From assembly GCF_004335005.1 (NCBI RefSeq), contig NZ_RQRT01000001.1, forward strand, positions 1 to 64,000: a stretch of 64,000 nucleotides of DNA. Reading direction: 5' to 3'. The stretch comes from Paracoccus nototheniae. GTDB taxonomy: Bacteria; Pseudomonadota; Alphaproteobacteria; Rhodobacterales; Rhodobacteraceae. The position numbers and the translations under genes were made by a program. Under the pieces are notes generated by a model, which saw nothing but the letters and a program-made list of their open reading frames with translations, ran no database searches and was not told where the DNA came from. The first letter of the stretch is position 1; each line of letters starts with the position of its first letter. Of this stretch, positions 28,304 through 38,549 are shown piece by piece.

Positions 28304-29410
28304 ATGGCCCAGAACGCCAGCCTGTCCGCGGACGAGCGGATCAAGACCGAAACCCTGACCACGCGCCTGATGAAGCGGCCCGAACTGGGCGCCATCGGCG
28401 GCGTGATTCTGGTCACCATCTTCTTTCTGATCACTGCCAGCCCGACGATGTTCACGCTGGCGGGCATCATGAACTTTCTGACGCCCGCCGCCCAACTGGG
28501 CATTCTGGGCATCGCCGCCGCCATGCTGATGATCGGCGGAGAGTTCGACCTGTCCATCGGATCCATGGTGGCCTTTGCAGGCATGATCTTTGGCGTGCTG
28601 GTCGTGAACATGGGCCTGCCGCTGATCTTCGCGATCCCGCTGACCATGGCCTTTGCGGCGGCGACCGGCGCGGTCAACGGCGCGATCGTGCTGCGCACCG
28701 GCCTGCCCAGCTTTATCGTCACGCTGGCGTTTCTGTTCATCCTGCGCGGCGCCTCGCTGGTCGGGCTCAAGCTGTTCACGGGCGGCTCGACCCAGTTGCG
28801 CGGCGTGCGCGAGGCGGTGGCGGACGACTGGCTGACGCCGATCTTTTCGGGCGATGCCTTTGGCGGAGCCTTCCGCTGGATGGCCCAGCAGGGCTGGATC
28901 GCGCAGCTGAACTCCGGTGCCCCCTCGGTGCCCGGCATCCCGGTCGAGATCCTGTGGTTCGTGGCCATCGCGGCGCTGGCGACCTTCGTGCTGCTGCGCA
29001 CGCCTGCGGGGAACTGGATCTTTGCCACCGGCGGCGACAAGCAGGCCGCGTCCAATTCCGGCGTACCGGTGCGGCGGGTCAAGATCTCTCTCTTCATGCT
29101 GACGGCGCTGGCCGCCGCCCTTGTCGCGGTGATCACCGTCATCGACACCGGATCGACCGACGCCCGGCGCGGCTTCATGAAGGAATTCGAGGCGATCATC
29201 GCCGCCGTCATCGGGGGGTGCCTGCTGACCGGGGGCTATGGATCCGCCATCGGCGCCTTTTTCGGCGCGATCATCTTCGGCATGGTGACCATCGGGCTCA
29301 GCTATACGGGCTTTGATCAGGACTGGTTCCAGGTCTTTCTGGGCGCGATGCTGCTGCTGGCCGTGGTCTTCAACAACGCGATCCGCAAGCGTGTGACGGG
29401 GGAACGCTGA
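28304..29410 (+). CDS. Sugar/inositol ABC transporter permease (BPD_transp_2)
   Basis: A 368-residue inner-membrane permease of the ribose/xylose class with about ten hydrophobic segments. Landmarks are GILGIAAAMLMIGGEFDLSIGS, which is the conserved GEFDLSVG-type motif, LPSFIVTLAFLFILRG, and GGCLLTGGYGSAIGAFFGAI near the end. The long N terminus before the first helix is normal for this subgroup. It precedes the ATPase gene by one base. Confidence 0.9.
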   Translation: MAQNASLSADERIKTETLTTRLMKRPELGAIGGVILVTIFFLITASPTMFTLAGIMNFLTPAAQLGILGIAAAMLMIGGEFDLSIGSMVAFAGMIFGVLVVNMGLPLIFAIPLTMAFAAATGAVNGAIVLRTGLPSFIVTLAFLFILRGASLVGLKLFTGGSTQLRGVREAVADDWLTPIFSGDAFGGAFRWMAQQGWIAQLNSGAPSVPGIPVEILWFVAIAALATFVLLRTPAGNWIFATGGDKQAASNSGVPVRRVKISLFMLTALAAALVAVITVIDTGSTDARRGFMKEFEAIIAAVIGGCLLTGGYGSAIGAFFGAIIFGMVTIGLSYTGFDQDWFQVFLGAMLLLAVVFNNAIRKRVTGER

Positions 29411-29411
29411 C

Positions 29412-30191
29412 ATGTCCGAACCGATCATTCATATGGACGGCATCAAGAAGCATTTCGGCAATGTCATCGCGCTGAACGGGGTGACCTTCGATGTGCGGCC
29501 GGGCGAATGCCATTGCCTGCTGGGCGACAACGGCGCGGGCAAATCGACCTTCATCAAGACGATGTCGGGCGTCCACAAGCCGACCGCAGGCACCATCACC
29601 TTTGAAGGCAAGCCCATGCAGCTGGGCAGCCCCCGCGACGCGATGGAGGCGGGCATCGCCACCGTCTTTCAGGATCTGGCGATGATCCCGCTGATGAGCG
29701 TGACGCGCAATTTCTTCATGGGTCGCGAACCCACGGTCGGGCGCGGCATCTTCAAGCGCTTCGATCTGGACAGCGCGAACCGCATCTGCATGGAAAAGAT
29801 GCGTCAGATGGGGATCAACCTGCGCGCGCCCGATCAGGCGGTGGGCACGCTGTCGGGCGGCGAACGCCAGACGGTCGCCATCGCCCGGGCGGTTCATTTC
29901 GGCGCCAAGGTGCTGATCCTGGACGAACCGACCAGCGCGCTTGGGGTGCGCCAGACCTCGAACGTGCTGGCGACCATCGCGCGGGTCCGCGAACAGGGCG
30001 TGGGGGTGGTCTTTATCAGCCACAATGTCCGCCACGCGCTGGCCGTGGGCGACCGCTTTACCGTGCTGAACCGGGGCCAGACGCTTGGCACCGCCAAACG
30101 CGGCGAGATCGAGGCGGCCGAGCTGCAGGATCTGATGGCGGGCGGGCAGGAAATGGCCTCGCTGGAAGGCAGCCTTGGGGGGACGGTCTGA
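29412..30191 (+). CDS. Sugar/inositol ABC transporter ATP-binding protein (single domain)
   Basis: A 259-residue ATPase with Walker [10 protein letters not shown], signature LSGGERQ, Walker [12 protein letters not shown] and switch histidine in [10 protein letters not shown]. Many ribose-class importers use a fused double ATPase of about 500 residues. This one is a single domain of the FrcA type, so it should act as a homodimer. The start is one base after the permease stop and the stop overlaps the next start, indicating tight coupling. Confidence 0.9.
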   Translation: MSEPIIHMDGIKKHFGNVIALNGVTFDVRPGECHCLLGDNGAGKSTFIKTMSGVHKPTAGTITFEGKPMQLGSPRDAMEAGIATVFQDLAMIPLMSVTRNFFMGREPTVGRGIFKRFDLDSANRICMEKMRQMGINLRAPDQAVGTLSGGERQTVAIARAVHFGAKVLILDEPTSALGVRQTSNVLATIARVREQGVGVVFISHNVRHALAVGDRFTVLNRGQTLGTAKRGEIEAAELQDLMAGGQEMASLEGSLGGTV

Positions 30192-31300
30192 TGGCGCTTG
30201 GGGTCGCCCTGATCGGCACGGGTTTCATGGGCAAGTGCCATGCCATGGCGTGGCGCAACGTGGCCACCGTCTTTGGTGGCACGCCCCCGCGGCTGCAGGT
30301 TCTGGCCGATGCCGCGGATGCCGGGGCGATGGCGGCGCAATTCGGCTTTCAGAGCGGCACGGATGACTGGCAGGCGGCGGTGGACGACCCTGCGGTCGAT
30401 GTGGTCAGCATCACCACGCCCAACGCCCTGCACCGCCCGATGGCGGATGCGGCGCTGCGGGCGGGCAAGCATGTCTGGCTGGAAAAGCCGATGTCGCTGA
30501 CACTGGCCGATGCGCAGGCGATGGCCGATCTGGCCACAGCCCATCCCGGTCAGGTGACCCTGCTGGGATACAACTATCTGCGCAGCCCGGCCTTTCAGGC
30601 GGCCCGCGACCTGATCGCATCCGGCGCGATCGGGCGCCCCCGCGCCTTCCGGGGTGTTTATGACGAGGATTATTCCGCCGACCCCGACCTGCCATGGTCC
30701 TGGCGGATGACCCATGCGGGCGGGGGTCTGGGCGCGCTTGGTGATCTGGGCTGCCATCTGGTCAGCGTGATGATCGCGCTGATGGGCCCGGTGGCCGAAG
30801 TCACGGCCCTGACCGATATCGCCGTGCCGCAACGCCCCTCACCCGACGGCCCCCGCCAGGTCGAGAACGAGGACAGCGCGCTGGCGCTGATCCGCTTTGC
30901 CAGCGGCGCCCAGGGGTCTTTCGCGACCTCACGCGTGGCGCATGGCCGCAAATGCCGCCTGCAATGGGAGGTTCACGGCAGCGAGGGCTCGCTGGTCTTC
31001 GATCAGGAGCACATGAACGCGCTGTGGGTCCACCGGGCAGGCGAGGCCGGGTTCACCCGCCATCTGACCGGCCCCGACCAGCCCGATTTCGCCGCCTTCT
31101 GCCCGGCGCCGGGCCATAATTTCGGCTTCAACGAACAGAAGGTCGTGGAATGCCGCGACCTGATCCGTGCCATCGGCGGCGGCACGCCCTGCGGCCCCGG
31201 TTTCGCCGAAGGGCTGGCCATCGAAACGATCATTCACGCGATGGCGGCCTCGGACGGCCGTGCGATCCGCCTTGAGGAGCTTGCGCATGAAGACGCTTGA
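30191..31300 (+). CDS. Gfo/Idh/MocA-family oxidoreductase (second inositol-type dehydrogenase)
   Basis: A 369-residue NAD(P)-dependent dehydrogenase. The Rossmann motif is [18 protein letters not shown], followed by [11 protein letters not shown] and the catalytic lysine in [24 protein letters not shown] contains the conserved active-site Asp/His region. It is longer than IolG and resembles IolW/IolX-like or glucose-fructose oxidoreductase-like proteins. Its position between the importer and iolC suggests oxidation of an inositol stereoisomer such as scyllo- or D-chiro-inositol. This is inferred. The start overlaps the ATPase stop and the end overlaps iolC by 14 bases. Confidence 0.82.
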   Translation: MALGVALIGTGFMGKCHAMAWRNVATVFGGTPPRLQVLADAADAGAMAAQFGFQSGTDDWQAAVDDPAVDVVSITTPNALHRPMADAALRAGKHVWLEKPMSLTLADAQAMADLATAHPGQVTLLGYNYLRSPAFQAARDLIASGAIGRPRAFRGVYDEDYSADPDLPWSWRMTHAGGGLGALGDLGCHLVSVMIALMGPVAEVTALTDIAVPQRPSPDGPRQVENEDSALALIRFASGAQGSFATSRVAHGRKCRLQWEVHGSEGSLVFDQEHMNALWVHRAGEAGFTRHLTGPDQPDFAAFCPAPGHNFGFNEQKVVECRDLIRAIGGGTPCGPGFAEGLAIETIIHAMAASDGRAIRLEELAHEDA

Positions 31301-33206
31301 CGTCGTCACCATCGGCCGGTCCTCGGTCGATCTGTATGGCAGCCAGATCGGCGGTCGGCTGGAGGAAATGGGATCCTTTGCCAAATATATCGGCGGCTCG
31401 CCCACCAATATCGCCTGCGGGACGGCCCGCTTGGGCCTGCGATCCGCCGTGATCACGCGCGTCGGCGACGAACATATGGGCCGCTTCATCCGCGAACAGC
31501 TGGTCCGCGAGGGGGTCGATGTGCGCGGCGTCTCGACCGATCCCGACCGGCTGACGGCGCTGGTCATTCTGGGCATCCGCGATGAGGACAGCTTTCCGCT
31601 GATCTTCTATCGCGAGAATTGTGCCGACATGGCGCTGTCGCCGGGTGACATCGACGAAAGGCTGATCGCGGATGCGCGCTGCGTGCTGGCCACCGGCACC
31701 CATTTGTCGCATCCCCGGACCGAGGCTGCGGTCATGCGCGCGCTGGAACTGGCGCGTGCCCATGGCGCGCAGACGGCGCTGGACATCGATTACCGCCCCA
31801 ACCTGTGGGGCGTGGCGGGCCATGACGCGGGCGAAAGCCGCTTCGTGGAAAGCGCCGCCGTCACTGCCAGACTGCAAAAGACCCTGCATCTGTTCGACCT
31901 GATCGTCGGCACCGAAGAGGAATTCCACATCGCCGGCGGCACCACCGACACGCTGGCCGCGCTGCGCGCCGTGCGGGCGGTGTCGGAAGCGGTGTTGGTC
32001 TGCAAGCGGGGTGCGGCAGGGGCGGTGGCCTTTACCGGCGCCGTCGAGGGTTGGGACAGCGGCCAGCAGGGGCCGGGTTTCCCGATCGAGGTCTTCAACG
32101 TGCTGGGCGCGGGGGACGGGTTCTTTTCCGGCCTGCTGAAAGGCTGGCTGGACGGTGAGGATTGGCCGCGCGCGCTGGAATATGCCAATGCCTGCGGCGC
32201 CTTCGCGGTCAGCCGCCACGGCTGCACCCCCGCCTATCCCAGCCTTGAGGAACTGCGGTTCTTTCTGGATCGCGGCGTGGTGCAACCCGATCTGAGGAAT
32301 GACGCGGCGCTGGAACAGATCCACTGGGCCACCAACCGGCAAGGCCGGATGGGCGGCGACTGGTCGGCGATGCGGGTCTTTGCCTTTGATCACCGGATGC
32401 AGCTGGAGCAGATGGCGGGATACACCCCGGCCAAGGGCGGCGCCTTTAAACGGCTGTGTCTGGACGCTGCCCTGCAGGTGCAGGACGGGCGGACAGGATA
32501 CGGCATTCTGTGCGACAACCGGATCGGACGCGCGGCGCTGCATGCCGCCAGCGGCACCGGGCTGTGGATCGGGCGGCCTGCCGAATGGCCCGGATCGCGG
32601 CCTTTGACGCTGGAACCGGAGCTGGGCGCCGATTGCGGCGGACTGTCGGAATGGGCGCGCGAGACTGTCGTGAAGGTCTTGTGTTTCTGTCATCCGGATG
32701 ATGATGCGGACACGCGCGCGGCGCAGGAGGCGACGGTGGCGCGCCTGTTCACCGCCGCCCGACGCAACGGGCTGGATTTTCTGCTGGAGATCATTCCCTC
32801 CAAGGTCGGGCCGGTGGATGACGACACCACCGCCACCCTGATCCGGCAATTCTATGCGGCGGGGATCTTTCCCGACTGGTGGAAGCTGGAGCCTCTGACC
32901 AGCGCTGCGGCCTGGACCAAAGCCATCGCCGCGATCGAGGATCACGACCGCCATACGCGGGGCATCGTCGTGCTGGGGCTGGACGCGCCCGAGGACGCGC
33001 TGGCCGCCAGCTTTGCGGTGGCCGCGCAGTTCCCGCTGGTGCGCGGCTTTGCGGTCGGGCGCACGATCTTTGGCGCCACAGCGCGGGACTGGATGACGGG
33101 GGCTCTGAGCGATGCCGGGGCTGTGGCCGCGATGGCCGGTCGCTATGCCCGGCTGTGCGGGATCTGGGATGACGCCCGGGCTGCGGCGCGGCAGGGTGCG
33201 GCATGA
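31287..33206 (+). CDS. iolC: 5-dehydro-2-deoxygluconokinase fused to DUF2090 (IolC-type)
   Basis: A 639-residue two-domain protein. Residues about 1-330 are a PfkB-family kinase ([39 protein letters not shown] and the C-terminal ATP/catalytic motif [18 protein letters not shown]), which phosphorylates 5-dehydro-2-deoxy-D-gluconate. Residues about 340-639 are DUF2090, an aldolase-like TIM barrel ([29 protein letters not shown]) that may act on the phosphorylated product like IolJ. The fusion is common in Proteobacteria. GAGGAG seven bases before ATG 31287 supports the start inside the previous gene. The function of the second domain is inferred. Confidence 0.9.
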   Translation: MKTLDVVTIGRSSVDLYGSQIGGRLEEMGSFAKYIGGSPTNIACGTARLGLRSAVITRVGDEHMGRFIREQLVREGVDVRGVSTDPDRLTALVILGIRDEDSFPLIFYRENCADMALSPGDIDERLIADARCVLATGTHLSHPRTEAAVMRALELARAHGAQTALDIDYRPNLWGVAGHDAGESRFVESAAVTARLQKTLHLFDLIVGTEEEFHIAGGTTDTLAALRAVRAVSEAVLVCKRGAAGAVAFTGAVEGWDSGQQGPGFPIEVFNVLGAGDGFFSGLLKGWLDGEDWPRALEYANACGAFAVSRHGCTPAYPSLEELRFFLDRGVVQPDLRNDAALEQIHWATNRQGRMGGDWSAMRVFAFDHRMQLEQMAGYTPAKGGAFKRLCLDAALQVQDGRTGYGILCDNRIGRAALHAASGTGLWIGRPAEWPGSRPLTLEPELGADCGGLSEWARETVVKVLCFCHPDDDADTRAAQEATVARLFTAARRNGLDFLLEIIPSKVGPVDDDTTATLIRQFYAAGIFPDWWKLEPLTSAAAWTKAIAAIEDHDRHTRGIVVLGLDAPEDALAASFAVAAQFPLVRGFAVGRTIFGATARDWMTGALSDAGAVAAMAGRYARLCGIWDDARAAARQGAA

Positions 33207-33242
33207 GGGGGAGGGCGTCGGTCCTTGCCGGGGGCGCAGGCA

Positions 33243-33286
33243 GGGGGGCGCTGCCCCCCATCGCGTTCCGCGATTCCCCCCGGGAT
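33243..33286 (+). repeat. Double-hairpin intergenic element ending CCCCCCGGGATATT, copy 1
   Basis: GGGGGGC/GCCCCCC (33243-33249 with 33253-33259) is followed by CGCG-TTC-CGCG (33262-33272) and then CCCCCCGGGATATT. The same order of parts recurs after iolE. It may act as a terminator-like or REP-like element. Confidence 0.6.
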
Positions 33287-33333
33287 ATTGATGCCAAGAT
33301 GAAAGGGCGCAGAGCCCGTCAGGAGATCAGGCG

Positions 33334-35154
33334 ATGAGCGGGACGATACGGTTAACGGCGGCGCAGGCCATGGTGCGCTGGTTGTCGGTGCAGATGACGC
33401 CTGAGGGTGAACGCTTTATCGACGGGGTCTGGGCGATCTTCGGGCATGGCAATGTGGCGGGCCTGGGCGAGGCGCTGCACGGGATCGGCGATGCGCTGCC
33501 GACCTGGCGGGGCCAGAACGAACAGACCATGTGTCATGCCGCCATCGCCTTTGCCAAGGGCCACGGGCGCAGGCGGGCGCAGGCGGTGACGGGTTCGATC
33601 GGACCGGGGGCCACGAATATGGTGACCGCCGCCGCGCTGGCGCATGTAAACCGGCTGCCCTTGCTGCTGATCCCGGGCGATGTGTTTGCCAACCGCCGCC
33701 CCGATCCGGTGTTGCAGCAGGTCGAGGATTTCGGCGATGGCACGGTGTCGGCCAATGACTGCTTTCGCCCGGTGGTACGCTATTTCGACCGCATCACCCG
33801 GCCCGAGCATCTGTTGACCGCCCTGCCTCGCGCCATGCGGGTGATGACCGATCCGGCGGAATGCGGACCGGTCTGTCTGGCGTTTTGTCAGGATGTGCAG
33901 GCCGAGGGCTATGACTGGCCCGAGGCGTTCTTTGCGCCCCGTGTCTGGACGATCCGGCGTCCGGCGCCCGATGCGGATGAGCTGGCCCGGGCGGTGGATC
34001 TGATCCGCGGGGCCAAGGCTCCGGTGCTGGTCTGCGGGGGTGGGGTGATCCATTCGGATGCCGGGGCGGTGCTGGACGCCTTTGCGCGCCGTCATGCGAT
34101 CCCGGTGATCGAGACTCAGGCCGGGAAATCGGCGTTGGCGCAGGCTCATCCGATGAATTTCGGCGCGGCGGGGGTCGATGGATCGGCGGCTGCCAATGCG
34201 GCGGCGGCGGCGGCGGATCTGGTGATTGCGGTGGGCACCCGGCTGCAGGATTTCACCACCGGGTCGCGGACGCTGTTCGACGCGCCCCTTCTGGCGATCA
34301 ACGTGCAGCCCTATGACGCGGTCAAGCATGGGGCGCTGTCTTTGGTCGCGGACGCGCGGGTGGCGCTGGTGGCGCTGAGCGCGGCCTTGGGCGATCTGCG
34401 GTTCGGGGCCGATACCGCGCCGCGGGCCGTCTGGCTGGCGGCGGTCGATGCGCATTGCGCGGCGCCTGAGGGTGACGGGCTGCCCAATGATGCGCAGGTG
34501 ATCGGGGCGGTGCAGCGCGCCGCGCCCGAGGGGATTGCCATGTGTGCGGCAGGCACCATGCCCGGCGCGCTGAAGCTGCTGTGGCAGGCCTCTGTCGACG
34601 GGTACCACATGGAATACGGTTATTCCTGCATGGGATACGAGATCGCGGGCGCGATGGGGCTGAAGCTGGCGCAACCCGGGCGCGAGGTGCTGTGTTTCGT
34701 GGGCGATGGCAGCTATATGATGGCCAATAGCGAGCTGGCCACCGCCGTGATGCGGCGCGTGCCCTTTACCGTGATCCTGACCGACAATCGCGGCTATGGC
34801 TGCATCAACCGTCTGCAGCAGGGCTGCGGTGGGGCGGCATTCAACAACATGTATGTGGATTGCAGGATCGAGGCGCAGCCGCAGATCGACTTTGTCGCTC
34901 ATGCGGCCAGCATGGGGGCGCATGCGGTCAAGGCCGCCGACATCCCCGCGCTGGAGGCCGAGATCGCCGCCGCGCGGGGCCGCGACATCCCCACCGTCAT
35001 CGTGATCGAGACGAGTGCCGCCGATGGTCCGGGCTTTGGCGAGGCCGGGCATTGGTGGGATGTCGCCGTGCCCGAGACCGGCGGCACCGAGCGGATGAAA
35101 GAGGCCCATGCGCGCTATCTGACGATGGCCGCCCGGCAGAACGTGATGAATTGA
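33334..35154 (+). CDS. iolD: 3D-(3,5/4)-trihydroxycyclohexane-1,2-dione hydrolase (EC 3.7.1.22)
   Basis: A 606-residue thiamine-diphosphate enzyme that opens the ring of trihydroxycyclohexanedione to 5-deoxy-D-glucuronate. The N-terminal domain carries the conserved Glu in [14 protein letters not shown] and the segment [20 protein letters not shown]. The middle domain has [14 protein letters not shown]. The C-terminal ThDP motif is [12 protein letters not shown] with Asn in [14 protein letters not shown]. Length is typical for IolD. It lies 127 bp after iolC with a hairpin element between, and eight bases before iolE. Confidence 0.93.
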   Translation: MSGTIRLTAAQAMVRWLSVQMTPEGERFIDGVWAIFGHGNVAGLGEALHGIGDALPTWRGQNEQTMCHAAIAFAKGHGRRRAQAVTGSIGPGATNMVTAAALAHVNRLPLLLIPGDVFANRRPDPVLQQVEDFGDGTVSANDCFRPVVRYFDRITRPEHLLTALPRAMRVMTDPAECGPVCLAFCQDVQAEGYDWPEAFFAPRVWTIRRPAPDADELARAVDLIRGAKAPVLVCGGGVIHSDAGAVLDAFARRHAIPVIETQAGKSALAQAHPMNFGAAGVDGSAAANAAAAAADLVIAVGTRLQDFTTGSRTLFDAPLLAINVQPYDAVKHGALSLVADARVALVALSAALGDLRFGADTAPRAVWLAAVDAHCAAPEGDGLPNDAQVIGAVQRAAPEGIAMCAAGTMPGALKLLWQASVDGYHMEYGYSCMGYEIAGAMGLKLAQPGREVLCFVGDGSYMMANSELATAVMRRVPFTVILTDNRGYGCINRLQQGCGGAAFNNMYVDCRIEAQPQIDFVAHAASMGAHAVKAADIPALEAEIAAARGRDIPTVIVIETSAADGPGFGEAGHWWDVAVPETGGTERMKEAHARYLTMAARQNVMN

Positions 35155-35162
35155 GGAAAGCG

Positions 35163-36074
35163 ATGATCCTTTACGGCACCAATCCCATTGCCTGGGCCAA
35201 TGATGACGACCAGTCCATCGGCGCCCAGATCCCGACCGAACAGATCCTGCACGAGGCGGGCCGCATCATCGGTTTCGACGGCATCGAGAACGGCCATCGC
35301 TGGCCCGACGATCCGCAGGCGCTGAAGGCGCTGCTGGCATCCTATGGGCTGCGGTTCATCTCGGGCTGGTATTCCACGGACCTTCTGGTGCGCTCGGTCG
35401 AGGACGAGATTGCCGCCGTCCAGCCGCATCTGGCCAAGCTGAAGGCCAACGGCTGCAAGGTCTGCATCGTCTGCGAATGTTCGAACACGGTGCATGGCCG
35501 TCCGGATGTGGCGGTGAACGACCGGCCCCGGCTGACGGCTGATGAGATGACGGCGTTCGGGGCCAGGATCGAGGCCTTTGCCGCCTATCTGGCATCCGAA
35601 GGCGTGACACTGGCCTATCACCATCACATGGGCACCATCGTCGAGAGCCCCGATGAGATCGACGCCTTCATGGCGGCGACCGGGCCTGCGACGCATCTGC
35701 TGTTCGATGCCGGGCATTGCACCTTTGGCGGCGGCGATCCCCTGGCGGTGCTGACGCGCCATGTCGGTCGCGTGGCGCATGTTCATGCCAAGAACATCCG
35801 CCGCGCGGTCTGCGACCGGGTGCGCGCCGAAAATCTGTCCTTTCTGCAGGGGGTCATGGCGGGTGCCTTTACCGTGCCGGGCGATCCTGAAGGCGCCATC
35901 GATTTCGTGCCGCTGCTGCGGGTGCTGGCGGGGGCGGGCTATCAGGGATGGCTGGTGATCGAGGCGGAACAGGATCCGCTGGTCCGCAGCCCTCTGGAGT
36001 ATCAGACGATGGGGTTGCGGGCGCTGAAGGCCGCGGCGCGCGAGGCGGGGCTGGACCCGGGTGGCGAGGCATAA
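35163..36074 (+). CDS. iolE: myo-Inosose-2 dehydratase (EC 4.2.1.44)
   Basis: A 303-residue TIM-barrel enzyme that dehydrates scyllo-inosose to trihydroxycyclohexanedione. IolE landmarks are [12 protein letters not shown] at the N terminus, [55 protein letters not shown] and VHAKNIR. Its metal ligands probably lie in the HHHMGT, DAGH and final EAEQDP segments. GAGGAAAG just upstream supports ATG 35163. The long upstream frame overlaps iolD and is not coding. Confidence 0.92.
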   Translation: MILYGTNPIAWANDDDQSIGAQIPTEQILHEAGRIIGFDGIENGHRWPDDPQALKALLASYGLRFISGWYSTDLLVRSVEDEIAAVQPHLAKLKANGCKVCIVCECSNTVHGRPDVAVNDRPRLTADEMTAFGARIEAFAAYLASEGVTLAYHHHMGTIVESPDEIDAFMAATGPATHLLFDAGHCTFGGGDPLAVLTRHVGRVAHVHAKNIRRAVCDRVRAENLSFLQGVMAGAFTVPGDPEGAIDFVPLLRVLAGAGYQGWLVIEAEQDPLVRSPLEYQTMGLRALKAAAREAGLDPGGEA

Positions 36075-36077
36075 GAA

Positions 36078-36128
36078 GGGGGCCAGCCCCCCATCCGGCC
36101 CGGGGCCGGATGCCCCCCGGGATATTTT
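36078..36128 (+). repeat. Double-hairpin intergenic element ending CCCCCCGGGATATT, copy 2
   Basis: GGGGGC/GCCCCC (36078-36083 with 36086-36091) overlaps a second perfect 9-bp stem, CATCCGGCC/GGCCGGATG (36092-36112), followed by CCCCCCGGGATATTTTTGG. The T run makes it a possible weak terminator on the plus strand. It shares its layout with the element at 33243. Confidence 0.65.
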
Positions 36129-36185
36129 TGGACCAATGCAGGGGCGGGCACCTGATGCGGGCCTTGCAGGCAGGAGGATGAGATC

Positions 36186-36980
36186 ATGACGCAGCTGTTG
36201 AGACGACCCTTTGGCACCCGGGGCGAGGTGCACCGGATCACCCCGGCCGATGCGGGATGGCGCTATGTCGGATTTGCCCTGCACCGGCTGCAGCCGGGGG
36301 ATGAGGTGGCAGGTGCCACCGGGGACCGCGAGGTCATGCTGGTCATGGTCGAGGGCAAGGCCGCGATCACCGCAGCAGGGCAGGAATGGGGGGTGCTGGG
36401 CGACCGCATGAGTGTTTTTGAGAAGACGCCGCCGCATTGTCTGTATGTGCCGGGCGGGCAGAACTGGCAGGCCGTGGCCGAGACCGGTTGCACCATCGCC
36501 GTCTGCTCGGCCCCCTGCCATGGCGGGCATCCCGCGCGGCGCATCGGGCCCGACGGGATCACCCTGACGCAGCGCGGCACGGGCACCAACACGCGCTGGA
36601 TCAACAATATCGCGATGGAGGCCGAAGATTATTGCGACAGCCTGCTGGTGACCGAGGTGTTCACCCCGGCGGGAAACTGGTCATCCTATCCCAGCCACCG
36701 CCATGACGAAGATGATTTCCCCCGCATCACCTATCTGGAGGAGACCTATTACCACCGGCTGGACCCCGCCGACGGATGGGCGGTGCAGCGGGTCTATACC
36801 GATGACGGTGCCCTGGACGAGGTGATGGCGCTGCGCGACGGCGATGTCGTGCTGGTCCCGCGCGGGCATCACCCCTGCGCCGCGCCTCATGGGTTCGGGC
36901 TGTATTATCTGAATGTCATGGCGGGGCCACGACGACACTGGCGGTTCGTTGCCGCACCCGAGGTCGCGCATCTGATGTGA
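36186..36980 (+). CDS. iolB: 5-deoxy-glucuronate isomerase (EC 5.3.1.30)
   Basis: A 264-residue cupin of the KduI/IolB family that isomerises 5-deoxy-D-glucuronate to 5-dehydro-2-deoxy-D-gluconate, the IolC substrate. Landmarks are MTQLLRRPFGTRGEVHRITP, GDRMSVFEKTPPHCLYVPGG, WSSYPSHRHDEDDFP (metal-binding His cluster) and VLVPRGHHPCAAPHGFGLYYLN. AGGAGG upstream fits ATG 36186. It is the last gene of the inositol cluster. The acetaldehyde-forming end of the pathway (iolA) is not in the window. Confidence 0.93.
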   Translation: MTQLLRRPFGTRGEVHRITPADAGWRYVGFALHRLQPGDEVAGATGDREVMLVMVEGKAAITAAGQEWGVLGDRMSVFEKTPPHCLYVPGGQNWQAVAETGCTIAVCSAPCHGGHPARRIGPDGITLTQRGTGTNTRWINNIAMEAEDYCDSLLVTEVFTPAGNWSSYPSHRHDEDDFPRITYLEETYYHRLDPADGWAVQRVYTDDGALDEVMALRDGDVVLVPRGHHPCAAPHGFGLYYLNVMAGPRRHWRFVAAPEVAHLM

Positions 36981-37068
36981 TCACCGGGTGGGGGGCAAAC
37001 CTGTCGGCTGTTCCCCTTCGGAATGGCCTCGGCTCGGCGGGGATGGGGTCTGCCGACAGCCGTGGGGA

Positions 37069-38154
37069 TCAGGTGACCAGAGTGTCGGGCCAGTCGGCGT
37101 AATAGCCCTTGGCCAGCTTGCCCGATTGTGCGGCGCGTTTCAGCGCATCGACCTCGCGGAACCGCGCGGACTGTTCCGGCGTCCTGTCGGTCATGGCCTT
37201 CAGGGTGTGAAACTCTTTCAGGATGGCGGCCTTGCTTGGGGTCTGTCCCACCATACCAAGACGCAAATCCTGAATGCTGGCATAGGGCGTGAATTCCGCA
37301 ATCAGCGCATCCGCGATCGGCCCATAGCGCAGCCGCGCCAGCGCCGGATGATTGTGATAATGCGCAATCACCGGATCGGCCGCATTCAGTTTGTCGATCT
37401 CGGCCTGAGCGAGGCGGTTGACATGGGGGGGCTTTCCATCGGCGACCGGATTATGACTGAGAGACAGGTTCCACTTCGAGGGCAGCAGGTTCATCGACAG
37501 CCCGGCCCGGATCATCGCAATGGGCAGGGCGATCTGGTCCAGCCACGGGCGCCGCCCCGGGACATTGTCATTCGCGTCGATCCGTTGCGAGGTTTCCAGC
37601 CAAAGCTGCCCGAAATGATGCCCCGAGGGGGTTTGATCGGGAAAGCCCACCACCCCGGCATTGAAATAGGGCGACGACAGGGCGTTGGACCTGGCAAGGC
37701 GGATCTGGTCCTGCGGGACCGGCAGTCCGAACGTGTCATAGGCCGATGGCCACATTTCAGGCATCTTGCCCCACGTCATCCGTCCCTCGGGGGCGGCAGA
37801 CAGCTGGTCCTCCTGAAGGACTTCATGGCCCCCGAATGCCCGCATGACCATGACATCGGTGTCCAGAAACAGCGTCGCGGCGGTGTCGCGCGGGGCGGCC
37901 GCAGCAAGCAGCTTGTTGCCTTGCTTGTAGGGCGTGGCAAAGACCCCCTCGGTCTGCATCAGCCGGATCGGGGCGTCGTGATGGGCAAAGAACTCGGTCA
38001 GTTGCGGCGGCAGCGCCTCGGCCTTGGCGGCGGGACAATAGGGGACGACGGGAACATCCGGCATATGCTTGCGGATCGAGGCCAGCAACAGGATGCTGTC
38101 AAGAACCAGTCCGGGCGGATCGACGACAAAGATGATGGAAAAATCTTGGGGCAT
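37069..38154 (-). CDS. Glycosyltransferase-like protein (GT-A type, DxD motif)
   Basis: A 361-residue protein with a GT-A nucleotide-sugar fold signature: IIFVVDPPGLVLDSILLLASIR at the N terminus and a DxD-like metal site in TLFLDTDVMVM near residue 97. PYFNAGVVGFPD and WLDQIALPIAMI are typical acceptor-side segments of such enzymes. No signal peptide or membrane helix is clear. The sugar donor and acceptor are unknown. It is divergent from the multidomain polysaccharide protein, with a 395-bp AT-rich control region between, so the two may serve the same surface glycan. Confidence 0.65.
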   Translation of the reverse strand: MPQDFSIIFVVDPPGLVLDSILLLASIRKHMPDVPVVPYCPAAKAEALPPQLTEFFAHHDAPIRLMQTEGVFATPYKQGNKLLAAAAPRDTAATLFLDTDVMVMRAFGGHEVLQEDQLSAAPEGRMTWGKMPEMWPSAYDTFGLPVPQDQIRLARSNALSSPYFNAGVVGFPDQTPSGHHFGQLWLETSQRIDANDNVPGRRPWLDQIALPIAMIRAGLSMNLLPSKWNLSLSHNPVADGKPPHVNRLAQAEIDKLNAADPVIAHYHNHPALARLRYGPIADALIAEFTPYASIQDLRLGMVGQTPSKAAILKEFHTLKAMTDRTPEQSARFREVDALKRAAQSGKLAKGYYADWPDTLVT

Positions 38155-38182
38155 GGGACACGATCAGCTTGTAAAATTTGCA

Positions 38183-38228
38183 ACTCGGACAAGAATAAAA
38201 GCATGTTCACATATGCTTTTAGCCGAGT
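38183..38228. promoter_or_regulatory. Nested inverted repeat upstream of glycosyltransferase gene
   Basis: Outer arms ACTCGG (38183-38188) and CCGAGT (38223-38228) enclose perfect 9-bp arms TAAAAGCAT (38196-38204) and ATGCTTTTA (38213-38221). It starts 29 bases before the glycosyltransferase start on its upstream side. It may be an operator or a leader structure. Confidence 0.45.
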
Positions 38229-38380
38229 CGATCCTGTGTTGCATAGTCCAGTGTCGGGGTGCAAGTATTTCTGCTGGGCCCTTGTGCGTCCTTCCGTAAG
38301 TTTGGTTTAATCTAAACTTTTTCGTTTATAATCTGATGAATAAGACGTTATGCATCTGCAACCGTTACCAGTCAGTCTTC

Positions 38381-38407
38381 TTGCGAAGGACGAGGTGCGT
38401 GTATAAT
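38381..38407 (+). promoter_or_regulatory. Candidate promoter for the three-domain polysaccharide gene
   Basis: TTGCGA and TATAAT are separated by 15 bases, which is short. The 10-mer TATAATCTGA also occurs at 38327-38336, so two tandem -10 elements may exist. The start codon is about 143 bases downstream. Confidence 0.4.
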
Positions 38408-38549
38408 CTGAACATGCTCGCCTTCCGATCTATCCTGTGACCGTCTCTGTCGTCGCTTTTTGAAACCTATGGCCCATGGCCCATGACTGGCACCGGATGG
38501 GCGCATCCTTTCCCCCGTGCCGCCATGCAACTGCAAGAGCAGGAGCTCC

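Noticed and set aside
27227..29428. 733-residue minus-strand frame
   Set aside because: It is antisense to the binding-protein and permease genes and low in hydrophobic residues.
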